Assembly (NCBI GenBank): GCA_029834535.1
Contig: JAQMWT010000189.1
Span: forward strand, 22,696 to 86,695
Direction of reading: 5' to 3'
Source of the DNA: Chrysophaeum taylorii
Taxonomy: Eukaryota; Sar; Pelagophyceae; Pelagomonadales; Pelagomonadaceae
DNA length: 64,000 nt
Made by a program: the position numbers and the translations under genes. Of this stretch, positions 45,167-54,810 are shown one piece after another (within the stretch, counting starts at the first letter, position 1; each line of letters begins with the position of its first letter). The notes beneath the pieces are model-generated. The model worked only from the letters and a program-made list of their open reading frames with translations. It had not been told where the DNA came from and ran no database searches.

Positions 45167-45467
45167 GGTTTACCCCCCCTCTCTTGAGGCTTGATACCCG
45201 CTCAACGGGACACCTTTCCCGATCTTTTTAGTGACATCATACCTCTCTTTTGTGAGAAGCATTCTTGCTGTATTCTTGTAGTTTCCTTGCTATCATATTC
45301 CATCTCTTCATCTTGTTGAGAGGCTTGGTGAGCGTGAGCAAGGTGTGTGGCGAGCTTATCCGACCCCGCGTCCGTGTTTTCCTCGTTCAGTGAGGTCTCG
45401 GACGAGTCGGCGAGTACCCCCTTTGTCACCCGGGGGTCGGGAAGTTTTTTTTTTCTGTGCCGCCATA
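45142..45467 (+). repeat. Gypsy 3' LTR
   Basis: Pair of 37588-37916, same TG...TA ends. Confidence 0.93.
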
Positions 45468-45683
45468 GAGGCCGTCTCGGATGCGAATTCAAAGGATGGC
45501 CTGGCCTCAGAAAACTTGGGACTGGATGGATATTCATCGGCTACGACGATGGCTTCTCCGGTTGGCTCAAAGGAAATCGTCCGACGTTTTTTCAAGGCGC
45601 CAAACCTGGCTCCTGGCGCTTTTTTCGACACCAACGAACACGACGAGGATGTGGATGAAACGGCGGAAGGCACCCTGTTTTAA
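45468..45683 (+). pseudogene. TIR transposon protein, C-terminal end after gypsy
   Basis: Continues EIEAVSDANSKDG into SSATTMASPVGSKEIVRRFF and an acidic end DEDVDETAEGTLF, TAA at 45681-45683. It is the displaced end of the protein at 34732-37584; the joined frame begins YWMPG at 37563-37577. Confidence 0.7.
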
Positions 45684-46141
45684 GGGGACATGGGCGTTTT
45701 CTTTCTTTCACCAACGAGCTCGCTCGCAGACGGGCCGACTGTCGCTAACGGCCAACCTGCCGCCCAAATGGTCGACTTCGCACCGTGTGCTGGTCAGGGG
45801 TTCTTCGGAGGAACCGCATTTTCGAGTGGGTTCGCTTTCATGTGTTTTAACCTAGATTTCCACGAAAACTCGAGCAGCCGGTTCCTGCTCACGCTCATCG
45901 GCGGGGCTCTAGGAAATAAAGCAGCATAAAATCACGAGTGCGGGAGCTACGAGGGTGGCCTCAGGAGCAAAGTGGCCAGTTGGAAGCCCCTTTCGACGTC
46001 TATCGACTTTCCCAGGCATTCAGTGGCAGGGGGGGGCTGCGCGCGTAACCACCTGGTTCCTTAACCCACCCTACCTTGAATCGATAAAAAAAAAAGGATA
46101 ATAAGCCCCTGGTCAAGAACGGGTCTTACCGGCGTGTTGAA
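45684..46141. other. 3' region of TIR transposon and gene upstream spacer
   Basis: No gene seen to the TIR at 46054-46073. Poly-A run at 46085-46095. The gene frame at 46142 is open back to 46088, so an earlier exon could exist beyond the transposon. Confidence 0.5.
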
Positions 46142-49100
46142 ATGAAGACCGCTACCAAGAGGTTGGAGATGCACGAAGACAAGGGCGAAGGTCTTACAAA
46201 CGAAGATCTCGCGTATGGTTTAGCGTTACATTGGTGCGATGTGAAGGCCACGACCTGGTACCGCTACGATGGTAAGTTTTGGAGGGGCTGGACAAGTGGA
46301 AGCGTAGAACGCAACCCGTTAGATCCCACATCGACACAGTGGCGGATCTCTTCTCCTCGTCCAGCTGAGTGGCGACCTTGGTCTCGGCTCCTGGATGAAT
46401 CACGCCGGCCTTACATGCGCTGGTTCGAGGGTGCTGCTACGAATGTGACATTCACCGCGCTTGACAATCACTGGCTTAATGGTCGTGGTAATGATGTGAG
46501 CATGTCTTCCTGCGAGTTGAATGAGAAATGTTCTAGGTCGCCTTTGACTGTGCTTCCGTATCTTCGAACAAGGAATCGTATAGTTCTATAAACCGCCGCG
46601 ATCTACTTAGTGCTGTCTGTGCCTTGAGTCGGTGCGTACGGTCTGACTTAGGTGGAGACGCTCTTATGCCACTTTCTGAGCGCTGTTTATTTCACGCACG
46701 AACGGGTTTCGAGCAGGTCGCATACATTCTTGCATGTGCCCGACTTGGTATTGTCTACACGTGCACAGCAGTCGATGCATCAGACGCAGCAATCCTCCAC
46801 AGGCTGCATGATTTAAAACCCACTCTGTTGGTTGCAACTGCTGATGGGGATATAACCCCGCATACTATGCCTGGTGCTTTGGCGGAGAGCCGACTTCGAG
46901 AACTCAGTGGTTGTCCTAGTGAAAATGGGTTAGTTAAGTTGTTTTACGTCGTAAGCCAGGGGGATGTTGCGAACTTGCTCCTGCAAGAACGACGGAAGGC
47001 ATTTAATGCCACCTCGGAATATGAACTATCAGTTTGGCCTCACCCCTTTGCTGCGAGTGATGTGCATGCTTTGTGTGTAGTGTACACGTCTGGGTCCACT
47101 GGGAAGCCTAAGGGTGTCGTCCATGGACATGGTGGGTATGCTGCCTGTGTATCACGAAGTATGAAGTATACATTCCAAACCGCACGCAAGGATAAGTTGC
47201 TGGCAGTTGCTACGTTCGCGTGGATTACTGGGCAGAGTTACATGTTAATGGGACCATTACTGGCAGGTTGCACGTCTATCCTCATTGAGGGTTCCGCACT
47301 TGGCCTCGATGGCCTCCGCTGGGCACGTATTGCCAAGGCTCGACGTGCAACAATTCTAAAAATTGCTACTGCCTTTGTGCGTCACGTAATGGTTAGTTCA
47401 TGTCGGACTTCAGCACTTGCAAGTCTTAATCTGTCTGGAACGCTGCGCCTTGCAACTTTCTGTGCCGAGCCCGTATCTGTTGATGTGCAGTCATGGGCTT
47501 GCCAGGCCCTCTGTCCTTTATTTTTTAACTCATATTGGGGAACAGAGCATGGTTCGATTGTGTTGACTTGGCGACCTGAATCTGCGCATTCCTTCGAACC
47601 TGACACCAAGTGCTGGCCCGTGCCGTGGGTGCACTGCGGGCTTACCGCGTACTCTGACAGTGGTTCAGGTGGGCCGAAAGACATTGTTCTTCTTCGACCG
47701 TACGCTGGCTTGGGGCGAACGATTTGGGGAGATGCCGCGGGCTATGCGTGCGATGGCGGATGGGTTGGTGATTTAAAAAAGTTTGCTCGAGACTACTTCC
47801 CCTTCGGGACATGCGCAGTGCGTCTAGGTTTTGGATTTTTACAGGGTGATACAGCTCGCGTTGATGCTGTTGATCAAGGCTGGACCTTTCATGGTCGCTC
47901 AGATGAGGTCCTTAATGTATCTGGTGTTCGTGTTGGTGTGGAAGAAATCGAGCAAGCTCTTTGGTGAGCTTGGTGTAATGCTGCTATAGGTTGCTTGTTA
48001 GATATGCGTCAGTTGTGTGGCTTGTTAGATATGCAATTGTTATTCACAAAAGTTCAGAGTTGTGACGTAGGGAATTGTCAGTTTTGAGTCCTCAATCATT
48101 TGTTAGGTGCATGCATGGGGTTCGCGAAGTTGCTGTCGTGGGTGGGCCGCATGCTATCAAGGGAGAAATTCCAGTTGCCTTTATTGTTCCTGAAGTGCTC
48201 AAAGGACAGTCAGTTCATTCGTACCTGTCGCACTTTCGGCAAATGGCACGAGTTTCAATAGGCCCGCACGCGGAGCCTGATGTTATTGTTGTGGCTGAGC
48301 TTCCTAGGACTATTACAGGGAAGGTGACACGCTCGCTGCTGAGAACAGTCATTTCGTCTGGTCAAGTAGCTACGATAGCTGAAGCGGAGCGCTCAGTCTC
48401 CAACACAGTTGCGTACTGGTCTTGTGTGGCTGCAGCCCAAGCTTGGCGCCGAAACGAGGTGAGAGCTGACATTCGCGTACTGACTAGCTCCGACTGGGAC
48501 GAACTCGACTTGGACTGCCATCATGTTGCTGGCTCAGCCATTGTGCCAGCGACAGGCTGGCTCGAATTGCTTCGTCGAACGTTCTGCTACATTTCAATGG
48601 AGCAAGTTCGCTTCCAACGCGAGGCTCGTGACAAATTTAAGACCTACGTTGCCCGTAAATTAGGCACCAACGATGTGGAAATTCGTGCCGAGGGGTCAAG
48701 GTTGTCACGTGGAGGTGAGACAGAGCAAGCAGACGATGCTGTTTATGCTCGGGCTGTGTTCCCGCCATCTGGTTCATTACCGCAGGTGCAGGGAGTGCTC
48801 TTGTCTTCTTTCGACTTGTTAGCTTGGAACAAAGAGGATGTTGTTGATGATATCGACTTAGCAACCCATTACCGCCGTTGCCGCGCAGTCGGTTTGCAAT
48901 ATACCGGCCCGTTTGCATGCACCCAGCGGGTGGTTTGGCGAGTTGATTATACGTTCCGCGCCCTGGTTTGTGTACCTGAGGTGAATACAGCTGCTCTGCT
49001 GGATTCGGCTCTTCAAGTAGTTTGTTCACTCGAGGCTCTTGGCACAGGTGCTGCCCACGTTCCTTTTGCTGTCAAGCTAATACGTTTTCGCACAGGTGCT

Positions 49101-50768
49101 GCCTACGTTCCTTATGCTATCAAGCAAGTGCGTTTTAATGACCTCGATCCGAATCTTCGTCTGGGTGTTGTTGTCGGTGAAATCAGGGTGCGCACTGGAT
49201 CAACACTAATTGCAGACCTAGCCTACTTCGAAGCCAGCGATGTGTTGTCTGCATCAGGTTTAGACCTGACAAGCTCGCTGGTAAACCGGCCATGTTTTGC
49301 GATCATGATTGGTGCATCCTTTTCGCGCCTAGACAAAACACAGCGGCGTGTTAGATGTGAAGACAAGCACCAGTCGTCTTTCGAGAGCGAGTTACTTCAA
49401 TCAACCAGTTGTGAAGATGAGAGAGAATCCAGGCGATTCGGTCGACTGCCTGCGCGACAGGAAGCCTCCAGTAGTCATGGTTTGGATCACAAAGTCGCTA
49501 GTAAGAGAGTGTGTGGAGTCGAACCTCAGCAAAAATTGTATCACAATATTATCAAGCTTGGAGAGTCTGTAGTCGGTGGTTACGTAGATCCATCAATGAC
49601 GCTCTTTGAGAATGGTTTGCACTCTCTTCGGGGAGTCGAGCTTGTTGGGAAAATCAATAGTGCTTACGGCATATCTCTAGAGATGCATATCATAGCCGCT
49701 GTGAGCACTTTTCAAGATCTTGCTGCAGCCCTCAAGCGCGCTCTTCATCGGAACAATGTGAATGCAGCCAGTTCGCGTAGCAATGGCCGTTTTCCTCACG
49801 TCAACACAGCTGCCCTCGGCCGAATTGCAAGAGCGAGGCAGGGTGGCCTTGAAGCTGTGAATGTTGGCCCGAAACGGTGTGACCATGACTCCAGTCTAAC
49901 AATTCTCATTCGCGAATTATTTCGAGCAGTCACTTACATGGTACGTCGCGGTTTTGTGCGTTACCTGCGCATACAGTACCGTGATGGCCTCGTTCATTTT
50001 CTTGTGCGTCCTCCAGCCGAAATAGATCTTGATTTGGAGATTACGGTGCCAGGTTCTTTTGTGGGCTTTCACCAAACTGATTATAATCGCCACTTCACGG
50101 TTCGCGAGATAGTTCGCGATTCGGAACGAGGCTTCTACAACCTCATACACGCATCTGGCCTTGCCCACCTAGAGCATTACTATCGCGTGATGTTTTTTGC
50201 CTCACGTCTGGATGCTCGATTTGATTTGGAGTTGCTGGAAGGGGAGCCATATGAGATGCGTGTCAGTATTTCCGCCATTACTGGTCCGCTTCTAGATATC
50301 GATGTTAATTTCTTCAAAAGAGACCCAAAAGTCGTAAGGAAGTCTGAACGTGCTTTTACTGTCACTTGGCGCCTCATGCTCGTCGTTGATGCTAAGCAGA
50401 AGCGCATGTATGATTTCGAAAAGGGAGGGGCGTTTGTGAGTAAGTTCGCGAGGAATGAGAATCAGCATATCGTGTCAGGGACAGAGGCTTGCTTAATGTC
50501 AAGTGAGCCCTTCTGCCGCAGAGGTAGCAGGGTCGTCCGTGTGACTCTGTTGTTCATAGTTGTAGTGGCAGGTGTGGCGTTTGTGTGTACCGTGGTGTTT
50601 CCTCTTTGTCATAAAGCCAGCATCGCACTTCGTACCACGCTTGCATCCACGTATTATTCTCCGGTTGAAACCTTAGTTGTTTTATCAGCAGTCACGCTCT
50701 GGGTGCGCGTCTCAGTTCGTCCAGATAGTTGTGATGGACCCGTCCAAGCCCTACTCCCTCATGGTTAA
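46142..50768 (+). CDS. Acyl-adenylating enzyme / PKS dehydratase / ACP / hot-dog fusion
   Basis: Three exons (46142-46495, 46537-47963, 48107-50768) sum to 4443 nt, 1480 residues, in frame throughout. Domains: acetyl-CoA-synthetase-type N-region (YMRWFEGAATN, about 95-105); adenylation core with YTSGSTGKPKG (about 300), NSYWGTEHG, GRSDEVLNVSGVRVGVEEIE and RTITGKVTRSLLR Lys (about 660); PKS-type dehydratase with HHVAGSAIVP (about 731) and LLDSALQ (about 889); carrier protein with NGLHSLRGVEL (about 1097; Ser kept, usual Asp is His); hot-dog thioesterase-like domain starting TDYNRHF (about 1250); hydrophobic segments from about 1400. Inference: it activates a short or aromatic carboxylic acid and passes it to the carrier for processing at a membrane. 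Substrate unknown. ATG at 46142 may not be the true start. Confidence 0.82.
46496..46536 (+). other. Intron 1 (41 bp)
   Basis: GTGAGC...TTCTAG. Splicing joins NGRGND to VAFDCASV, matching the acyl-CoA synthetase pattern; unspliced DNA has stops in the exon 2 frame. Confidence 0.82.
47964..48106 (+). other. Intron 2 (143 bp)
   Basis: GTGAGC...TGTTAG. Splicing joins EEIEQAL-W to CMHGVREVAVVGG across a split codon, the expected A8 junction. Confidence 0.88.
49033..49131 (+). repeat. 48-bp in-frame tandem duplication
   Basis: TGAAHVPFAVKLIRFR is followed by TGAAYVPYAIKQVRFN in the dehydratase domain, just after the catalytic Asp region. Confidence 0.92.
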
Positions 50769-52460
50769 TGATACACTTCTACTACTTTTCATGGTAAATG
50801 GTACAACTCTGTTACTTTTTATCCACCCAGCGAAGATACAAAATTATTGTGAACCATTGAACGAACAGAGAGTTTAGTGCGAGTTCCTGAGTTTCGTGTG
50901 CTAGTTAAGCCTTTCTGCAGGAAGTCTGCCAGTTTCCGGGAAGTCGTCTTTTTCGCTGCTTTCAAGCCAAGTAGTGCGTCGTGTCGAGTCGTATCATTTC
51001 GCTCTGCTCGCCAGCCAAAGAGCACGACTACATCCGCAGTATTTGAAGATGCAATCACCCAGAGCTGTTAAGAGACGCGAACCAAGGACTCTTTGACGCC
51101 GTAGTGACGAGGGGCGCAGAAGTGACCAGAGCCGGATCATCACGTGCAACATGAAGCACAATGTTGCGAGACCTGGTGTGTTGCTGTACTAGCAGGATCC
51201 TTTGCGGTCTTCAGATGTTGCTGATTTGTGTCCATTACGACAATTCTGGCTGAAGACAATTCGGGCGAAAGCCGGGATTAGCGCCACCCGACATAGGAAC
51301 ACTCACACTCTGCATACGACATAATACAAACGGTGCTTAATCTCTCCTGGCTGTCGCGGTGTCTTATGAGAGTGATACACAATCGCCTTTTCGTGCGCGC
51401 AAATGCGTGTACGTATAGTTTGGTTACTATAAAGCACACTTGAGACCATGAGATTTTTTGGGTGAAGTGGAACCGCCTTCTTCTATGTTTTGATCCTTTT
51501 ATTTTGTCTATCCCCTGCTCGAGTGGGTTGTTGCAGCTGAACTTCTGCGCAACCTGTGCTGTTACATGGCTTGGTGCAAGTGCAACATCCAAGAAGAATG
51601 CCAATTCGCACAACACAGAACGCTGTGGCGCAGTATGATAAACGACCTCTTGTCATCACTCTGCTGGACTTGTATAAAGCCCTGTTACCTTGGACTTTCT
51701 AGGTGGAGAGCTGGCTCGGTCCCCATAAATTTATATTTTGTTCATGTCGGCATATGAATCAAAAATGCAACTATGACGCTATTGCAGTTTGGCAGCCGGA
51801 TTTGCATAACGGCTGTAAACCTGGAGTCTTAAGCTCAGCGGCTGCCTCCGCAGAAGTCCTTCAATTGGTGCTTGTATGCAACCACAAAACCACTTAAGGT
51901 ATGGCAGTGTGGACGTAAAGATGTAAGGAAATCAGTCACTTTGACTTACTTGTTTCGTTCAAAGTTGAATGTGGCGCTATAATATCAAAGCCAAAAGAAG
52001 ACTCAAACTGCAGAATTCAGTAAGATGGAGGTCTCTCTATGCACTTCGCTCGTGAAGACTCGCGGGAAGCCAAAGTGGCACCGCCGATCTGTCTACGGGC
52101 CTCTCCAAATCTGTATATACCCTCTCGTCACTTTCGGACTTACTCGAGCGCTGCAAAGACGAAAGTGCTTTTCCGGGCAGGAATCGAGGCCAACGGTGCC
52201 CTCATACTGGGATCCAATTCCAAAATTATTTCTTAAATTACCTCTCCAGAGAGTTCTTGGAGTTGCGAATGGTCAAAGCAAACAAAGTCCACCCCGCCTC
52301 ACCAGGCGCATCTGGCTTTTTACTTGCAGATAGTGATAGTTACACTCTCCTAGCCTCAACACCGGCAGACGATGCACAGGCTTGGACTAGGGGCGGTATG
52401 CAGTATGTCCACGTACCTACGGGGCGCGATAAGTCATGTCGGAGGGGAGAGCACCAATAC
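50769..52460. other. Intergenic, no gene recognised
   Basis: Short frames only (for example 50877-51071 plus, 51278-51616 minus, 112 codons). None shows a motif or supported start. A DNA stretch of near-normal base content; probably 3' region of the fusion gene and non-coding DNA. Confidence 0.5.
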
Positions 52461-52554
52461 TAGGGGGGTTCGAGGAACCATAAATTTGATTTAGTGAACT
52501 AACTTTCTAACACCGAGCGCGAAACCCTTGCTAAAATCGAAAAGCGCCAGGCTG
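52461..52554 (+). repeat. Solo left end of the large TIR transposon family
   Basis: TAGGGGGGTTCGAGGAACCA then 'taaatttgatttagtgaac' matches 33605-33697 at about 85% by eye. Confidence 0.85.
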
Positions 52555-52569
52555 AAATTAGAGAAAGGT

Positions 52570-52675
52570 AATTTCAACTGTGTTACCCTTCAGCAGAGTG
52601 AGAGCAGTGGTAGTCTGCCCTCAATTTCAACTGCGTTACCCTTCAGCAGAGTGGGAGCAGTGGTAGTCTGCCCTC
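52570..52675. repeat. 53-bp tandem duplication
   Basis: Two units with 'gttacccttcagcagagtg', two differences by eye. Confidence 0.95.
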
Positions 52676-52851
52676 GTATCTGTCTCTAACAACGAGGACA
52701 GCATGGTGTGAATAACACAGCGTTTTCTTAAAATAAAAAGGTGCTAAAAGTAAGAGAGCTAATCCTAGGATAGGGGGGTACTAACCGTAAGTCAAATTTT
52801 CTATCTCTACGCCCCCACAGATTGAACTCGGTGAGCGAAATCTGGATCAAA

Positions 52852-54714
52852 CTAAGCAGGAAGCGACTTTCCATCGACAAGGATGTGGAGAGTGTTCTGG
52901 ACGGAATTGCACGGTGGAAGAGTAGCGGAAAGAGCAACTCGATGAGATGGTGGTGAAGAAGAGGTGGAATGAGCACCATCGGCGTTCTTGAACTTGTGGA
53001 ACAAGTTGCGGGAAAGAAGTTTTGGAAAATGATCAGCGATCTGGTTGTGAGTAGGACACCAGAGGGGACGAATGACCGAGTTGGCCTGGTAGTCTCGAAT
53101 GCGAAATTCTCGCAAATAAATATGACGAGAGGGAGCACTGACTTTAGGGTGATTAGCGACGTGTAGTGCGCTAGCGTTGTCAATAAGCAGGGGGATAGCG
53201 CGAGCTTGATCACGTGAAAACAGATAAGGATGAGAAGAGAAGATCTTATGAACCCATTGGCATTCACCAGCGGCTGCGCTAGCGGCGATGAGTTCTGCTT
53301 CCATGGTGCTTTTGGCAGTAAGAGTTTGGCGTTTGCTAGACCAGAATACGAGGTTGCCAAATACGAAAATACATGCACCAGAATGAGATCGTAAGCGAGG
53401 GTCAGAACTGTCAGCGAAACTGGCATCAGTGAAACAAATAATAGGCGAACTAAGATGATGCAATTCGGGGTAGTTGCTGATAAGATGCTGAATAAAGGGC
53501 GTAATAGAGGGGCTGTCGGATGAATAGTCGAGAGAATCATTCGGAGTACCCTTCAAATAGCGAAGTAAAACATATAAATGTAGGAGATGGGTTTGCTCAG
53601 GGTTGTGCATGCCTTTGCAGCATTTGTTGCACAGAGTAGTGATATCAGGACGGCATGTGACGGACAAGTAAACACTAGTGCCACAGTAATGGGGAAAATG
53701 CTTCCGTAATAGTTCCAAGGTAGGAGCCAAGTCGGAAAGAAACTTAGCAGAAGGTTGCTGAGTGAGTTTTTCAGAGTAAGGGGCGTCAGAACTACGGAGG
53801 TTAAGTTTATGCTCGGCGAATATCTTGTTTATCTTTGCTGCTACATTCATAGTGACGTGACCAGCGGAGACATTATAATGGACGTCGATACCAAGAAAAA
53901 ATCGAGTATTGTCGTGCCAGGTACCTTTGCCATATTCTTTCTCCAAAGCGGTGCGAAGAGATGTGATTTTGGCGGTGTTGGTACGAGTGATCAATATATC
54001 ATCGACAGAGACGGATAGGAGAGCCCATCTTTTGATAGATCGATCCCAACTGATATAAAGGCAAGTGTCGACTTGTGAGCGTTCGAACTCATGTTGCCGA
54101 AGAAACGAGTCGAGCTTAGTGTTCGACAACAAAGCTGACTGTTTGAGACCATAGAGAGCCTTGACGAGTCGAAGAGCTAGTTTGGACTCTGGGTGGTTCT
54201 TCTGTATCTGCTGGATAAGGTTTTGCGAGACACGAATCCCTCGAGGTAAGTCTATCCATACCGGGCGATCAAGTGCCGATTGGATGAATGCCTGGGGAAT
54301 GTCTGCGTGCGCGACCGGGAGCCTGTGCTTCACAGCGATGGCGAGCAATAACCGGTTGGTGGCGAGCATCGCGGTCGGTGAAGATGTGGCATAAAAGTCA
54401 ATGCCGACATGTGCCAAGGAACCTCGGGCAACTAGACGAGCTTTATAGCGGTCTGGGGTGCCGTCAGCAAAATACTTGATCTTCAGCTCGAGTTTCGTCG
54501 AGATAGACGAACGGTCTGGCGGTAAAGGCTCAAGCTTAAAGACGCCGCTGGAGCACAAGCCTTCAGTTTCCTTGCGAATCGAAGCAATGTGCTTTAACTT
54601 ATCTTCTTCGCTGAGTCCTTTGAGTTCGACAATCTTTTCAGGCTCATAGACAACGTCATCAGCAGTCACGAGCTGAAACATGACATGGTCGATGTGCTGT
54701 AAGTCATAGTCCAC
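52852..54714 (-). pseudogene. copia B reverse transcriptase and RNase H (intact frame)
   Basis: 620 codons uninterrupted. RT: LKIKYFADGTPDRYKARLVARG, HADIPQAFIQSALDRPVW, LALRLVKALYGLKQSA, catalytic SVSVDDILIT (about 54010), LGIDVHY. RNase H: ICFTDASFADSSDPR (Asp), STMEAELIAASAA (Glu), LLIDNASALHVA (Asp). It copies element RNA and removes it. The domain is intact but sits in a damaged element. The first residue is set by an upstream stop/shift, not by a real start. Confidence 0.93.
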
Positions 54715-54810
54715 AACTTCTTGGAGAGTGTCTTGATTCGGATCACTTTGACTTAGGAAAAAGTGTCCGAGTTCGCCAGAATCGCATGAAGGCGTGTCTG
54801 TGACGAGAAG

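Larger units (their letters stand above)
37588..45467 (+). mobile_element. Ty3/gypsy retrotransposon (7.9 kb)
   Basis: Two LTRs, 5-bp duplication GAGGC, gag then pol in RT-RNase H-integrase order. Inserted in the C-terminal codons of the TIR transposon protein. It carries a SINE (43448-43818), at least four frameshifts and two in-frame stops, so it is inactive although the LTRs are nearly identical. Confidence 0.95.
33605..46073 (+). mobile_element. Large TIR DNA transposon split by a gypsy element
   Basis: Left TAGGGTGGGTTAAGG at 33605; right reverse complement identical over these 15 bp at 46059-46073, extended by R-ACCA. CCTTGAAT flanks both sides (33579-33586, 46074-46081), an 8-bp direct repeat, though the left copy lies 18 bp outside the TIR. 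A solo left end occurs at 52461-52554. Without the 7.9 kb gypsy insert the element would be about 4.6 kb. It encodes one long protein. Confidence 0.72.

Noticed and set aside
50769-52460. tRNA or small gene in the gap after the fusion gene
   Set aside because: No cloverleaf or family motif seen by eye.
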